Under the pieces are notes generated by a model that searched no databases, was not told the origin of the DNA, and saw only the letters and a program-made list of their open reading frames with translations. Of a stretch of DNA of 64,000 bases, positions 24,817 through 33,881 are shown piece by piece. Source of the stretch: Streptosporangiales bacterium (GTDB taxonomy: Bacteria; Actinomycetota; Actinomycetes; Streptosporangiales; WHST01); contig WHTA01000004.1 in the NCBI GenBank assembly GCA_009379825.1, positions 1 through 64,000 of the forward strand, written 5' to 3'. Position 1 is the first letter of the stretch. Each line of letters begins with the position of its first letter. The translations under genes and the position numbers were made by a program.

Positions 24817-24911
24817 GGTCTGCCTGCTTTCGTCAGGTTGGCCGAGGTCCCGTCTGGAGCTTCCATCTCCGGGCGGGACCGCTCTGTACAAGAGCACTAC
24901 TCCTTAGACCG

Positions 24912-24923
24912 GTGGTGGAAGGA
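24912..24923 (+). repeat. attR core (right copy of the 12-bp direct repeat)
   Basis: GTGGTGGAAGGA, identical to 18344-18355. To the left lies element DNA (candidate attP arm with AGAGC at 24891-24895); to the right the LigD-type coding frame resumes. Confidence 0.75.
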
Positions 24924-25491
24924 GGAGCGGCAGGGCGTCTTCGTCGACTTCAACCAGAACGCCAAGGACCGCACGGTCGCCTGCGCGTACTCGGTGCGCC
25001 CGACCCAGGACGCGCGAGTGTCGACGCCGCTGACCTGGGCCGAGGTGCCCGACTGCCGGCCCGCGGACTTCACCGTGGTGACGGTGCCCGAGCGCTACCG
25101 CGCCGGCGGTGACCCGTGGGCCGGGATGGACGCGACGGCGGGGGCGCTCGACGCGCTGCTCGCCCTGGCCGACCGGCTTGGGCCGGCCCCCAAACCGCCG
25201 AAGGGGGAGGGGCGCAGGCAGCCGACCCGGCCGCTGATCGAGGTCGCGCGCGCCAAGACCAAGGACGAGGCGATGCAGGGACTGGAGCAGTGGCGCGCCA
25301 AGCATCCGTCGGTGGTCGGCTACCTGGAGCCGGCCGACGTACTCGTCGACGGCATGCGCGGGCGCAGCTCGCTGTGGTACCGGATCAGGGTCAACCTGCA
25401 GCACGTACCGGAGGAGGAGCGTCCCGAGCAGGACGCGCTCGAAGTGGACTACGACCCGTGGACCAAGTTTTCCCGGCCGGACGAGAATTGA
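24913..25491 (+). pseudogene. 3' half of the interrupted LigD-type polymerase gene
   Basis: From WWKEERQGVFVDFNQNAKD onward the frame matches the C-terminal half of LigD polymerase domains (AYSVRPTQDARVSTPLTW is diagnostic), followed by a C-terminal extension found in stand-alone actinobacterial PolD proteins (EVARAKTKDEAMQGLEQW and VDYDPWTKFSRP). Joined to the left half at the shared repeat it gives one uninterrupted protein of about 404 residues. It has no start or ribosome site of its own; an in-frame start inside the element (24838) is possible but has no polymerase sequence. Confidence 0.9.
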
Positions 25492-25558
25492 GGCCAAGAA
25501 GTGGCCGGAACAGTTCTTAGGCTCGGGGTACCGATACGCACCGACCGAAGGAGCCAGA

Positions 25559-26113
25559 ATGCCGACCCTGGTGGCAGCCGAGACCGACGAGCGCGACGCC
25601 CTGCTGAGCTACCTGGAGGCACAACGTGGCGCGGTGCACCGCGCGGGTCTCACCGACGAGCAGGCGAACGCGACGCCGAGCGCGAGCGAGCTGTCCGTCG
25701 GCGGCCTGATCAAGCACCTGACCAACGTCGAGTTCAACTGGGTGCAGGTGAACATGGCCGGCCGGACGGACCCGAACCCGCCGAGCGAGGAGAACTGGGC
25801 GGACAACTTCCGCCTGGTCGTCGGCGAGACGCTCGCCGACGCGCAGGAGCGCTACCGCCAGGTGGCCGCCGAGACCGAGGCGTTCGTCCAGGCGCTTCCC
25901 GACCTCGACCAGATGTACGATCTGCCGAAGGCACCGTGGTTCCCGGACGAGCCGCGGTCGGCGCGCTGGATCCTGCTGACGCTCATCCAGGAGACCGCAC
26001 GGCACGCCGGACACGCAGACGTAGTCCGCGAGACCCTCGACGGCGCGACCGCCTTCGAACTGATCGCCAAGGAGTCCGGCACCGCAATGCCCTGGCTGGA
26101 AAACACCGACTGA
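25559..26113 (+). CDS. DinB-superfamily protein (DUF664)
   Basis: A 184-residue four-helix protein of the DinB/DUF664 type. Metal-site histidines are visible in GGLIKHLTNVEFNWV and TARHAGHADVVRETLDG, the latter being the family hallmark. Members are thiol-dependent transferases or hydrolases that often use mycothiol in actinobacteria; the substrate cannot be told from sequence. It begins 67 bases after the LigD-type gene. Ends at a strong hairpin. Confidence 0.85.
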   Translation: MPTLVAAETDERDALLSYLEAQRGAVHRAGLTDEQANATPSASELSVGGLIKHLTNVEFNWVQVNMAGRTDPNPPSEENWADNFRLVVGETLADAQERYRQVAAETEAFVQALPDLDQMYDLPKAPWFPDEPRSARWILLTLIQETARHAGHADVVRETLDGATAFELIAKESGTAMPWLENTD

Positions 26114-26132
26114 CAAGCTTCCTCACGCGCCC

Positions 26133-26161
26133 CGACGCCCGCGCCGATCGCGCGGGCGTCG
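26133..26161. terminator. 12-bp stem hairpin after the DinB gene
   Basis: CGACGCCCGCGC at 26133-26144 pairs exactly with 26150-26161 around a five-base loop, 20 bases after the stop. The following 245 bases up to 26406 hold no convincing gene. Confidence 0.8.
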
Positions 26162-26406
26162 GCTGCCGCGATGCACCGGCGAATGGGCGGGCCGGCGGAG
26201 GGTGCCGAGTAGCGTGCGCGTGTGGCCCGTCGCCCGTGCTACTTGCGGAGGTGTGGCGCGATGCGGTGGCTGGAGAAGGCCGGCTGACGAGCGTCCGCGC
26301 ACCGTCAAGTGTGCTGGTTGCGGGGGGTGTCGGGTTGCGCGAGGGCGCGGGCCGACGAGTGCGCGTGTGCCCCTGGCCCCGAGCCCCGCGCCGGGTGGTG
26401 GCGGGG

Positions 26407-26874
26407 TTATGCGGCGAGTTGGGATGCCAGTAGCTCGAGGAACGGGCGTTGGCCCTTGACCAGCTTCTCGTGGGCTACGTCCAGGGGGAACCAGGCGACT
26501 CGGTCTATTTCGGGGAACTCTTGGCGGGTGCCTGAGCCTCGTGGCCACTCCATGGTGAACGTGCCTGGTACTACCTGCGCCGGGTCCAGGTCGCCTTCGA
26601 GGGCCCAGATGCTCACCAGCTTGCCGCTGCCCTGGCGGATCTCGCCCAGGGGCACCGGCTCGCCTTCGGGTACCGGTAGGCCGAGCTCCTCGGTGAACTC
26701 ACGCCTGGCCGCGGCCAGGGGTGGCTCGTCGGGGTCGTACTCGCCCTTGGGGATCGACCAGCCGCCGGCGTCCTTGTGCGCCCACAGCGGTCCGCCCATG
26801 TGTCCGACTAGCACTTCGACGGGGCCGCCCGTGGTCCGGTAGAGCAGGATGCCGGCGCTGCGTTTCTGGTTCAC
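26407..26874 (-). CDS. NUDIX hydrolase
   Basis: A 155-residue NUDIX protein. The full NUDIX box GX5EX7REUXEEXGU is present (GEYDPDEPPLAAARREFTEELGL region, about residues 44-66), preceded by GGWSIPKG. Family members hydrolyse nucleoside diphosphates linked to other groups with Mg2+. The opening KRSAGILLYR and the length match a common actinobacterial house-cleaning type. GTG 26874 is chosen because sequence before it in this frame is not family-like. The neighbouring serine hydrolase remnant ends 23 bases upstream. Confidence 0.88.
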   Translation of the reverse strand: MNQKRSAGILLYRTTGGPVEVLVGHMGGPLWAHKDAGGWSIPKGEYDPDEPPLAAARREFTEELGLPVPEGEPVPLGEIRQGSGKLVSIWALEGDLDPAQVVPGTFTMEWPRGSGTRQEFPEIDRVAWFPLDVAHEKLVKGQRPFLELLASQLAA

Positions 26875-26897
26875 CCGTCCATCCTGCCCGTGCGTGG

Positions 26898-28085
26898 TCA
26901 GTCGTCGATGGCCTGGTACACCGACGGCCAGAAGTCGTCGAAGATGCGGGAAGGGAACATCCGCTGGCTCAGCAGTACGCCGGTCAGCTCCTCGGCCGGG
27001 TCGGCCGCCCACGACGTACCGAAACCGCCTTCCCAGCCGAACCGCTCCGGCGTCGCCCCGATGTCGTCGCGGTGCGTCAGCACGGACATGCCGAGGCCCC
27101 AGCCGCGGCCGCCGAGGATGACGCCCGCGGTGTCGCGTTGCTCGGCGGTCAGCTGGTCGGTCGCCATCAGCTCGACCGTCGGCCGGGCGAGCAGCCGCCT
27201 GCCGCCGTACGTGCCGCCGCTCAACATCAGCTCGGCGAACGCGAGGCAGTCGTCGACGGTGGAGACCAGGTACGCCGCGCCGTTGGCGAACGCGGGCGGC
27301 GTCGCCCACTTGCTGTCCGTTGCGCCGTCCATCAGCTCGAGGTCGCCGGTCGCCCAGTTGATCCCGTACGCGGTGGTGAGCCGGTCCAGCTCGCCGACCG
27401 GCACGGTGAACCCGGTGTCCGTCATGCCCAACGGGTCGAACAGCCGCTCCCGCAGCACCACGTCGAGCGGCTGGCCGGTCGCGCGTTCGATCAGCACGCT
27501 GAGTACGCAGATGCCGGTGTCGTACGTCCACCGGTGACCAGGTTGGTACATCAGCGGCAGCGTGCCGAGCAGGCGCAGCCACTCGTCCGAGTCGTGCGGC
27601 ATGGCCGGGTCAGGCGGGCCGAAGCCGGCGAGCCCGAGGTCGGCGATCTCCCGCAGGATCGGGTAGTCGTCCGGCGAGGCCAGGATCGTGCCCAGCCCGA
27701 ACCGCATGGTCAGCAGGTCGCGTACGGTGATCGGCCGCTCGGCCGGCACCGTGTCGTCGAGGTCGGCGTCCAGGCTGCGCAGCACCTGCCGGTCCGCCAG
27801 CTAGGGCAGCAACGGGTCGACCGGGTCGTCCAGCCGCAGCGCGCGCTCCTCGACCAGCATCATCGCCACCGCGGCCGTCATCGGCTTGCTCACCGACGTG
27901 ATCCGGAAGATGCTGTCGCGCCGCAGCGGCGGCCCGCCGAAGTCCATGGCGCCGACGACGTCCACATGCAGCTCGCCGCGGCGCTGCACCGCCGTGATCA
28001 CCCCAGGTGCGCCGCCGGCGTCGACGTGCGCGGCCATCACGTCGTGCATCCTCGCCAGCCGGTCGCTGGCCAGCCCGCCGCTCAT
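26898..28085 (-). pseudogene. Beta-lactamase-type serine hydrolase with in-frame stop codon
   Basis: Two in-frame parts form one class C beta-lactamase/esterase-like protein of about 395 residues. The N-terminal 94 residues (28085-27804) contain the nucleophile motif SVSK in FRITSVSKPMTAAV. A TAG at 27803-27801 then interrupts LDDPVDPLLP-stop-LADRQVLRSLDADLDD, and the family sequence continues without a frame change to the end (WTYDTGICVLSVLIERATG, GRGWGLGMSVL, FGWEGGFGTSW). A single-base change from GAG to TAG would explain it. Expressed parts would lack either the nucleophile or the rest of the fold. It overlaps the peptidase E gene by ATGA, so it was the second gene of that operon. Confidence 0.85.
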
Positions 28086-28807
28086 CGGCCGACCGCGTCG
28101 AACGCCGGCCGCCTGGTCAGCCAGTCCGACAAGTCGGTTCCTGGCATCACCTCGCGCGGCTCGGCGCCGCGCTCGAACACCCGGGCCGGCCGGACGCCGC
28201 CGAGGGTCGCACGGTCGCCGGCGACGCGCAGGTAGCTGCCCTCGCGCAGGCCGAGCACCGCGACGTCGTTCTCCTCGAGGAACTGCAGCAGCCGTTCTTC
28301 CCTGGTCTCGCCCATGTGCGTGGACACCGGGTCAGGGTCGACGTAGTGCGGGTTGATCTGGAACGGCACCAGGTCGAGCGCCTCGAACGACGCGGGCTGC
28401 ACGATCGGCATGTCGTTGGTGGTGCGCAGGCTCGGGCACGCCATGTTCGTGCCGGCACTCGACCCGATGTAGCGCGTGCCCGCGCCGACCGCGGCCCGGA
28501 TCGCTGCGACCAGGTCAAGCGCCTGCAGCGTCTTGAGCAGCCGGAACGAGTTGCCCCCGCCGACGAAGACCACCTCGGCCGCCCGCACCGCGTCCGCCGG
28601 CGACGCCGTGGTGTGCACGCCGGTCACCTGGATGCCGTACGGCCGCAGCGCGGTGGCCACGCTCGCCGTGTACTCGTCGTGCTCGGCCAGTGCGTACGGT
28701 ACGAACAGCACCCGGCGCTCACCGACGAAGTCGGCGAGCTCGTCCTGGACATGCGCGAACGGGGGCGACCCCGGTGCCCGCGAGTTCGACAGCAGCAGCA
28801 GCTCCAC
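28082..28807 (-). CDS. pepE: Peptidase E (dipeptidase E, S51)
   Basis: A 241-residue S51-family peptidase. The nucleophile elbow GSSAGTNMA, the preceding FVGGGNSFRLL, and the conserved INPHYVDPDP are all present. The enzyme splits Asp-X dipeptides in the cytosol. GTG 28807 starts the family-like sequence VELLLLSNSRAPG; the upstream open frame is not related. It follows the TetR gene by 5 bases and overlaps the broken serine hydrolase by 4, so the three were one operon. Confidence 0.88.
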   Translation of the reverse strand: MELLLLSNSRAPGSPPFAHVQDELADFVGERRVLFVPYALAEHDEYTASVATALRPYGIQVTGVHTTASPADAVRAAEVVFVGGGNSFRLLKTLQALDLVAAIRAAVGAGTRYIGSSAGTNMACPSLRTTNDMPIVQPASFEALDLVPFQINPHYVDPDPVSTHMGETREERLLQFLEENDVAVLGLREGSYLRVAGDRATLGGVRPARVFERGAEPREVMPGTDLSDWLTRRPAFDAVGR

Positions 28808-28812
28808 GCGGC

Positions 28813-29568
28813 TCAGGTTAGCCGCAGCGGCGCCCAGTCGATCGCGTCGGTCGTCGTGGGCTCCTCCGGGTAGCGCACGCTGATCACGTTCGGCAGCGTG
28901 GCAAGCGCCTCGTCCCTGGTCGCCTCGTCGATGCCCAACGCAGTGCAGGCCGAGTCGATGAGCAGGTCGAACATGCCGTCCTGGCTCAGCCCGTCGGGGT
29001 CGAACAGCACGCGCAGCGCGGCCCCGTCGGACAGGCACATCAGGCGGGTGATCAGCAGGTCGGTCGGCGACGTGGGGCGGAACGCCCCGGCGGCCACGCC
29101 CTCCTCGATCGTGGTGCGGAACGGCTCTGTCCAGGCGCCGTAGACGTCCTTGGCGTACGTGTTGAGCGTGTCGTGCCTGCTGGCCGCCGACCAGAACTCC
29201 ACCCAGAACGACCACCGCTTGCCGAACGGAGCCCACCCGGCGACCTGGAACCGCAGCAGCGCGAACAGCCGCTTTACGGGATCGTGCTCGGCCGCCGCGA
29301 CCACCCGCCAGGTCGCGAGCGTCAGCTCGAGCAGCGAGCTCATCGTGGTCACCACCAGCTCGTCGCGGTGCCTGAAGTAGTGCTGCACCATGCCGAGCGA
29401 GACGCCGGCCTCGTCCGCGATGTCCTTCAGCCGCGCCCCGTCGACGCCGTTGCGGCAGATGACCTCGCTGGTGGCGGCGATTATCTGCAGCCGCCGCTGG
29501 GCGGCGAGGTCGCCGGGTTCCGTGGTGGCCGGTTCGGCGCGCCCTTGCGTGGCAGTGTCCCTGGGCAT
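28813..29568 (-). CDS. TetR-family transcriptional regulator
   Basis: A 251-residue regulator. The HTH lies at about 30-75 (IIAATSEVICRNGVDGARLKD, DEAGVSLGMVQHYFRHRDEL). The C-terminal ligand domain has PFGKRWSFWVEFWSAA, resembling the BetI/polyamine-type TetR_C domain. It is divergent from the ABC transporter operon at 29648, with 79 bases between, and is also the first gene of the peptidase operon. Control of the polyamine-type transporter is likely from position; no clear operator palindrome was recognised. Confidence 0.82.
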   Translation of the reverse strand: MPRDTATQGRAEPATTEPGDLAAQRRLQIIAATSEVICRNGVDGARLKDIADEAGVSLGMVQHYFRHRDELVVTTMSSLLELTLATWRVVAAAEHDPVKRLFALLRFQVAGWAPFGKRWSFWVEFWSAASRHDTLNTYAKDVYGAWTEPFRTTIEEGVAAGAFRPTSPTDLLITRLMCLSDGAALRVLFDPDGLSQDGMFDLLIDSACTALGIDEATRDEALATLPNVISVRYPEEPTTTDAIDWAPLRLT

Positions 29569-29647
29569 GGAGTAATCGTCCTCCTACGGGTGCGGCTGCA
29601 CGGCCTCAGGGGGTGTTGCGTACGGCCGTTCCATGGACGGAGCCTTC

Positions 29648-30691
29648 ATGCGTATGTCATCTCGCGCCACCGCGGTGGCAGGAGTACTTACCTTGGCGTT
29701 CGCGACAGCCTGCGGGGGAGGCTCGGGATCGGACGGCGAGAAGCAGCTCACCTTCACCTCGTACGGCAGTGGCTACCAGAAAGCACAGGCCGCGGCGTGG
29801 CTGAAGCCGTGGGCAAAGAAGCGCGGGGTCGAGGTGGTCCAGGACCAGCCGACCGACTACGCGAAGATCAAGACGATGGTCGAGTCCCGGCGGGTGACCT
29901 GGGACGTCGTCGACACCGAGCCGTTCTTCCCTGTCGGGAACTGCGGCAAGTACGCGGAGAAGCTCGACTTCGACGTCATCGACAAGTCCAAGTTCCCCAA
30001 GGGCACGGTCAGCGACTGTGCCGTGCCGGACGCCATGTACTCGCTGACGCTCGTCTACAAAGAGGACAAGTACAAGTCGGACCCGCCGACGTCGATGGCC
30101 GACTTCTTCGACCTCGACAAGTACCCGGGCAAGCGGCTGGCTCCCGGGTTCGCGTCCGGCGGGTCGCTGGAGGCCGCGCTCGTCGGCGACGGGGTGAAGC
30201 CCGACAAGCTGTACCCGCTCGACTACGACCGTGCGTTCGACAAGCTCGACACCATCCGCGACCAGACCACGTTCTGGGAGACCTCGGCGGAGAGCCAGCA
30301 GGCCCTGGAGGCGAAGCGGGCTGACATGGCACTGGTGTGGTCCGGCCGTGCGTACATGGCGGCGAAGAACGGCGCACCTTACGCGCCGGTGTGGCAGGAC
30401 AACATGCTCGCGTACGCGGTGCTCATGGTGCCGAAGGGGGCGCCGAACAAGGACCTGGCGATGGACTACATCGCCTACGCGACCAGCGCGAAGCCGCAGG
30501 AGGAGCTCGTCGAGCGGCAGCCGTACGCGCCGGTGAACACGGACGCGAGACCGAAGCTCGGTCCGGTCGCGCAGGACTGGAACACCGCGCGGAAGGACAT
30601 CCAGGACCAGGGCTACTTCCAGGACGTCGGCTGGTGGGGCAGGAACCTCGACCAGGCGACGGAGAAGTGGACGTCGTGGTCGACGGGATGA
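29648..30691 (+). CDS. ABC transporter substrate-binding lipoprotein (polyamine type)
   Basis: A 347-residue lipoprotein. The signal peptide ends in the lipobox FATAC with Cys22, then a Gly-rich linker. The mature part is a two-lobe type II binding protein of the PotD/extracellular family 1 group (LTFTSYGSGYQKAQ, PTSMADFFDLDKYPGKRL, RADMALVWSGRAYMA). PotD proteins bind spermidine or putrescine through acidic and aromatic residues; these cannot be located with certainty. ATG 29648 gives the best signal peptide; an in-frame ATG at 29633 is possible. First gene of a PotDBCA-like operon. Confidence 0.85.
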   Translation: MRMSSRATAVAGVLTLAFATACGGGSGSDGEKQLTFTSYGSGYQKAQAAAWLKPWAKKRGVEVVQDQPTDYAKIKTMVESRRVTWDVVDTEPFFPVGNCGKYAEKLDFDVIDKSKFPKGTVSDCAVPDAMYSLTLVYKEDKYKSDPPTSMADFFDLDKYPGKRLAPGFASGGSLEAALVGDGVKPDKLYPLDYDRAFDKLDTIRDQTTFWETSAESQQALEAKRADMALVWSGRAYMAAKNGAPYAPVWQDNMLAYAVLMVPKGAPNKDLAMDYIAYATSAKPQEELVERQPYAPVNTDARPKLGPVAQDWNTARKDIQDQGYFQDVGWWGRNLDQATEKWTSWSTG

Positions 30692-30698
30692 GGGTGCC

Positions 30699-31547
30699 AT
30701 GACGTCGACCGGTCGGCGGGTCGAGCTGCGTTGGCTCGCCCTGCTGGCGCCTGCGGTGCTCGTGCTGGTCGCGCTGTTCGGCTACCCGGTGCTCGCGATC
30801 GGCTGGCGGGCGTTCAGCGATCCCGAGCTCGGGCTGGGCAACTTCACCCAGCTGTGGGACGACCCGACGACGCTGCGGGTGCTGGCCAGGACCATCGGCA
30901 CGGCGTTGGTCGTCACGGTCGGCACGTTGGTGCTCGCGTATCCGTACGCGTACCTGATGACGGTGGTCGGGCCGCGGGCCCGTGGCGTGCTGGTGGCACT
31001 GGTGCTGTTGCCGTTCTGGACGAGCCTGATGGCGCGTAACTTCGCGTGGATCGTGGTGCTGCAGGACGGCGGGCCGCTGGTGATGTTCACCTCGGCCATC
31101 GGCCTGACCGACCGTGCGCTGCTCGGCACCGCGGCGGGGGTCGCGCTCGGCATGGTGCAGGTGCTGCTGCCGTACATGGTGCTGCCGCTGTACAGCACCA
31201 TGCGCGGGATCGACCGGCGGCTGCTGGATGCCGGTGGCAGCCTCGGCGCAGCCCGGGTCACCTGTTTCCGGCGGATCTACCTGCCGCTGTCGCTGCCGGG
31301 GATCCTCGCCGGCAGCACGCTGGTGTTCGTGCTCAGCCTGGGCTTCTACGTCACGCCGCGGCTGCTCGGCTCGCCGAAGGAGTCGCTGATCGCCCAGGTG
31401 ATCGGCACGAAGGTGGAGAAACTGCTCGACTTCGGTGGCGCCGGGGCGCTGTCGCTGGTGCTGCTCGCCGTGACGGCGGTGCTGTTGCTCGTCGTCGGCC
31501 GGCTGGTGCGGCCGACCGCCATGCTCCGCGGCGAGGAGCGGCCATGA
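30699..31547 (+). CDS. ABC transporter permease (PotB-like)
   Basis: A 282-residue inner-membrane permease with about six helices. The EAA loop, the ATPase contact, reads DAGGSLGAARVTCFRRIYLPLSLPGI. The topology and the partner genes match the PotB half of polyamine/2-aminoethylphosphonate-type importers. It starts 7 bases after the binding-protein gene and overlaps the next permease by four bases. Confidence 0.88.
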   Translation: MTSTGRRVELRWLALLAPAVLVLVALFGYPVLAIGWRAFSDPELGLGNFTQLWDDPTTLRVLARTIGTALVVTVGTLVLAYPYAYLMTVVGPRARGVLVALVLLPFWTSLMARNFAWIVVLQDGGPLVMFTSAIGLTDRALLGTAAGVALGMVQVLLPYMVLPLYSTMRGIDRRLLDAGGSLGAARVTCFRRIYLPLSLPGILAGSTLVFVLSLGFYVTPRLLGSPKESLIAQVIGTKVEKLLDFGGAGALSLVLLAVTAVLLLVVGRLVRPTAMLRGEERP

Positions 31548-32320
31548 CGCGCGTGGGCCTGCGGCTGTGGGCGGTGTTGGTGGGCACGATCCTCGTCGCG
31601 CCGACGCTCGTGGTGATCCCGTTGTCGTTCGCCGGCACGCGCAGCTTCGTCTTCCCGCCCGAGGGCTGGTCGCTGCGCTGGTTCGCGAACTTCTTCGCCG
31701 ATCCCGGCTGGCGTGGGGCGCTGGTGACGTCCCTGCAGATCGCACTCGCGGTGGCTGTGCTCGCGACGGTGCTCGGCACGGCGGCGGCGTTCGCGCTCGA
31801 CCGCGGCCGGATCCCCGGTACGACGGCCGTCCACGGGGTGCTGCTCGCGCCGATCGTGGTGCCGCAGATCGTGGCGGCCATCGGGGTGTACGCGGCGTTC
31901 CTGCAGTGGCGGCTCTCCGGCACCGTCGCCGGGTTCGTGCTCGGGCACACCACGCTCGCCGTGCCGTTCGTCGTGGTGGCCGTGTCGGCGAGCCTGCGCG
32001 GGTACGACCGCAGCCTCGACCTGGCGGCCGGCAGTCTCGGCGCGCCGCCGTGGGCGGTGTTCCGCCGGGTGACGCTGCCGATCATCCTCCCCGGCGTGCT
32101 GTCCGGTCTGGTGTTCGCGTTCGTCACGTCGCTCGACGAGGTGGTGATGGCGCTCTACCTGCAGAGCCCGACGCTGCAGACGCTGCCGGTGCAGATGTTC
32201 AGCAGCGTCACCGTCGAGACCGACCCGACGATCGCGGCTGCCTCCAGCCTGGTGCTCGTCGTGACGACCGCCCTGATCCTGCTGTCCCAACTCCTGCGAC
32301 GCGGAAAGAGCACATCATGA
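31544..32320 (+). CDS. ABC transporter permease (PotC-like)
   Basis: A 258-residue permease from ATG 31544 (ATGA overlap). It has about six helices and the EAA motif DLAAGSLGAPPWAVFRRVTLP. The sequence VTSLDEVVMALYL near the C-terminus is typical of PotC proteins. Forms the channel with the preceding permease. Overlaps the ATPase gene by four bases. Confidence 0.88.
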   Translation: MTRVGLRLWAVLVGTILVAPTLVVIPLSFAGTRSFVFPPEGWSLRWFANFFADPGWRGALVTSLQIALAVAVLATVLGTAAAFALDRGRIPGTTAVHGVLLAPIVVPQIVAAIGVYAAFLQWRLSGTVAGFVLGHTTLAVPFVVVAVSASLRGYDRSLDLAAGSLGAPPWAVFRRVTLPIILPGVLSGLVFAFVTSLDEVVMALYLQSPTLQTLPVQMFSSVTVETDPTIAAASSLVLVVTTALILLSQLLRRGKSTS

Positions 32321-33437
32321 CCGAGGAGAGCCGCCGCGGCGCTCCGGTGCGGCTGACCGAGCTGACCAAGGACTACGGTGCGGGGTCGCCGGCCGTCGAC
32401 CGGGTGTCGCTGGACATCGCCGCGGGTGAGTTCATGACGCTGCTCGGCCCGTCCGGTTCCGGCAAGACGACGACGCTGAACCTGGTCGCCGGGTTCGTGT
32501 CGGCTACCGGCGGGCGGATCGAGATCGACGGCCGGGACGTGGCGAAGCTGCCGCCGCACAAGCGGGAGCTCGGCGTGGTGTTCCAGCACTACGCCCTGTT
32601 CCCGCACATGACCGTCGCGAAGAACATCGCCTTCCCCCTGGAGCAGCGCAGGCTGGGCAAGCAGGAGATCGCGAGGCGGGTCGAGGCGGCGTTGCGGCTG
32701 GTGCAGCTGGACGGGTTCGAGGACCGGCTGCCCGGCCAGCTCTCCGGCGGGCAGCAGCAGCGCGTCGCGTTCGCCCGCGCCACGGCGTTCGACCCGCCGG
32801 TGCTGCTGATGGACGAGCCGCTCGGCGCCCTGGACCGCAAGCTGCGCGAGCAGCTGCAGGGCGAGATCACCAGGATCCACCGGGAGCTCGGCAGCACGTT
32901 CGTGTTCGTCACGCACGACCAGGACGAGGCGCTCGCGCTGTCGGACCGGATCGCGGTGTTCAACGGCGGCGTCGTCGAGCAGGTGGGTACCGCGGAGGAG
33001 CTCTACGAGCGGCCGGCGACCCTGTTCGTCGCCGGGTTCCTCGGCGACTCCAACGTGCTCCGCGGCCGGTACGCCGCGCCGGCCGGCTGTCGTGCGACGG
33101 TTACGAGCTGCGCGTCGACACCGACAACGACCTGCCCGCGGGCAGCGGCGCCGCGGCGGTGGTGCGTCCGGAACGGGCCAGCCTGCTCGACGCCGACGCC
33201 GCGGTGCCCGACGGGCACAACGCGGTCGAGGGCACCGTCGCCGACATCACGTACTTCGGTTCGCACCGCAAGGTCGGTGTGCTCGCCGGCGAGCTGCGCC
33301 TCACGGTGCGCGAGCCGGCGGGAGCCGAGACGGTGGCCGCGGCCGGCGGTGCGGTGCGGGTGGTGTGGCCGGTCGAACGCAGCGTGCTCGTGCCCGACTC
33401 GACCGAACCGGCGACTCAGGTGCCGGTGTCGGTGTGA
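32317..33437 (+). pseudogene. ABC transporter ATPase (PotA-like) with frameshift
   Basis: The nucleotide-binding domain is complete (residues 1-250): Walker A GPSGSGKTT, Q-loop VVFQHYALFPHMTV, signature LSGGQQQRVAFARA, Walker B VLLMDEPLGALD and the switch His in VFVTHDQDEA. The family sequence reaches GDSNVLRGRY and then leaves the frame near 33080-33090. It resumes one frame over as GYELRVDTDNDLPAGSG and continues with the TOBE substrate-sensing domain (VVRPERASLL to 33437). Without the shift the protein would be about 373 residues, normal for PotA. As read, the product keeps the ATPase but replaces TOBE with an unrelated tail that runs on to 33885. Could be a single-base sequencing error. 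Confidence 0.82.
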
Positions 33438-33466
33438 TCGCAGTCCCCCGTGTCAGGAGGTGCCAG

Positions 33467-33877
33467 TTGTCCCAAGCCGTGACCGCGCCGCGTCCGATGG
33501 TCGTGCCGCTGTCGAGCGTCCCCGTGACGCCGGCCGCCGAGGCCGTTACCCAGGTTCGGATAGCCAGGGCCATCACCAAGGAACGCTGTGGTTCCAACCT
33601 GCTGCTCGGTGCGGCGTGGATGGACCCGGGCGAGCAGGCGAACACCTGGTCGTCACGCGCCGACGACGACATGCCCGACGACGGCCACTGGTACGGGCCG
33701 GTCGACGAGACGTACTACATCGTGACCGGCGCGCTGCGGCTGACCTGGGACGAAGGGACGTTCGAGCTGACCGGTGGCGACTGCGTCTACCTCGCGCCCG
33801 GATGGACGTACCACCTGGAGAACACCGGCGACGAGCCCGCGTTCTTCGTGTACTCGATGACGCCGACCCCGGAGTGA
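33467..33877 (+). CDS. Cupin-domain protein
   Basis: A 136-residue single-domain cupin. Motif 1 is seen in WYGPVDETYYIVTGALRL and motif 2 in GGDCVYLAPGWTYHLEN. The normal two-His-one-Glu set is only partly present (Glu in DETYY, His in TYHLEN), so metal binding is uncertain. TTG 33467 lies six bases after a perfect AGGAGG, which decides the start. Cupins of this type accompany polyamine or amino-acid catabolic genes. Role in the pathway unknown. Confidence 0.78.
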   Translation: MSQAVTAPRPMVVPLSSVPVTPAAEAVTQVRIARAITKERCGSNLLLGAAWMDPGEQANTWSSRADDDMPDDGHWYGPVDETYYIVTGALRLTWDEGTFELTGGDCVYLAPGWTYHLENTGDEPAFFVYSMTPTPE

Positions 33878-33881
33878 CCCG

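Larger units (their letters stand above)
18344..24911 (+). mobile_element. Serine-integrase satellite prophage-like element (phiRv1 type), 6,568 bp
   Basis: The element is bounded by GTGGTGGAAGGA at 18344-18355 and 24912-24923. Its genes in order are integrase, two small proteins, primase-helicase, small membrane protein, HNH nuclease, coiled-coil protein, small protein, prohead protease and two reverse-strand small proteins at the right end. Host LigD-type sequence ends and resumes exactly at the repeats in the same codon phase. A serine integrase, a CHC2/toprim primase and an HK97-type prohead protease in a compact element is the pattern of M. tuberculosis phiRv1 and related actinobacterial satellites, but this one is smaller and lacks a capsid gene. 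There is no portal, terminase large subunit, tail or lysis gene, so it must rely on a helper if it moves by transduction. Confidence 0.88.

Noticed and set aside
33070-33165. Programmed ribosomal frameshifting in the PotA-like gene
   Set aside because: No slippery heptamer and no downstream pseudoknot could be recognised, and this family does not use frameshifting.
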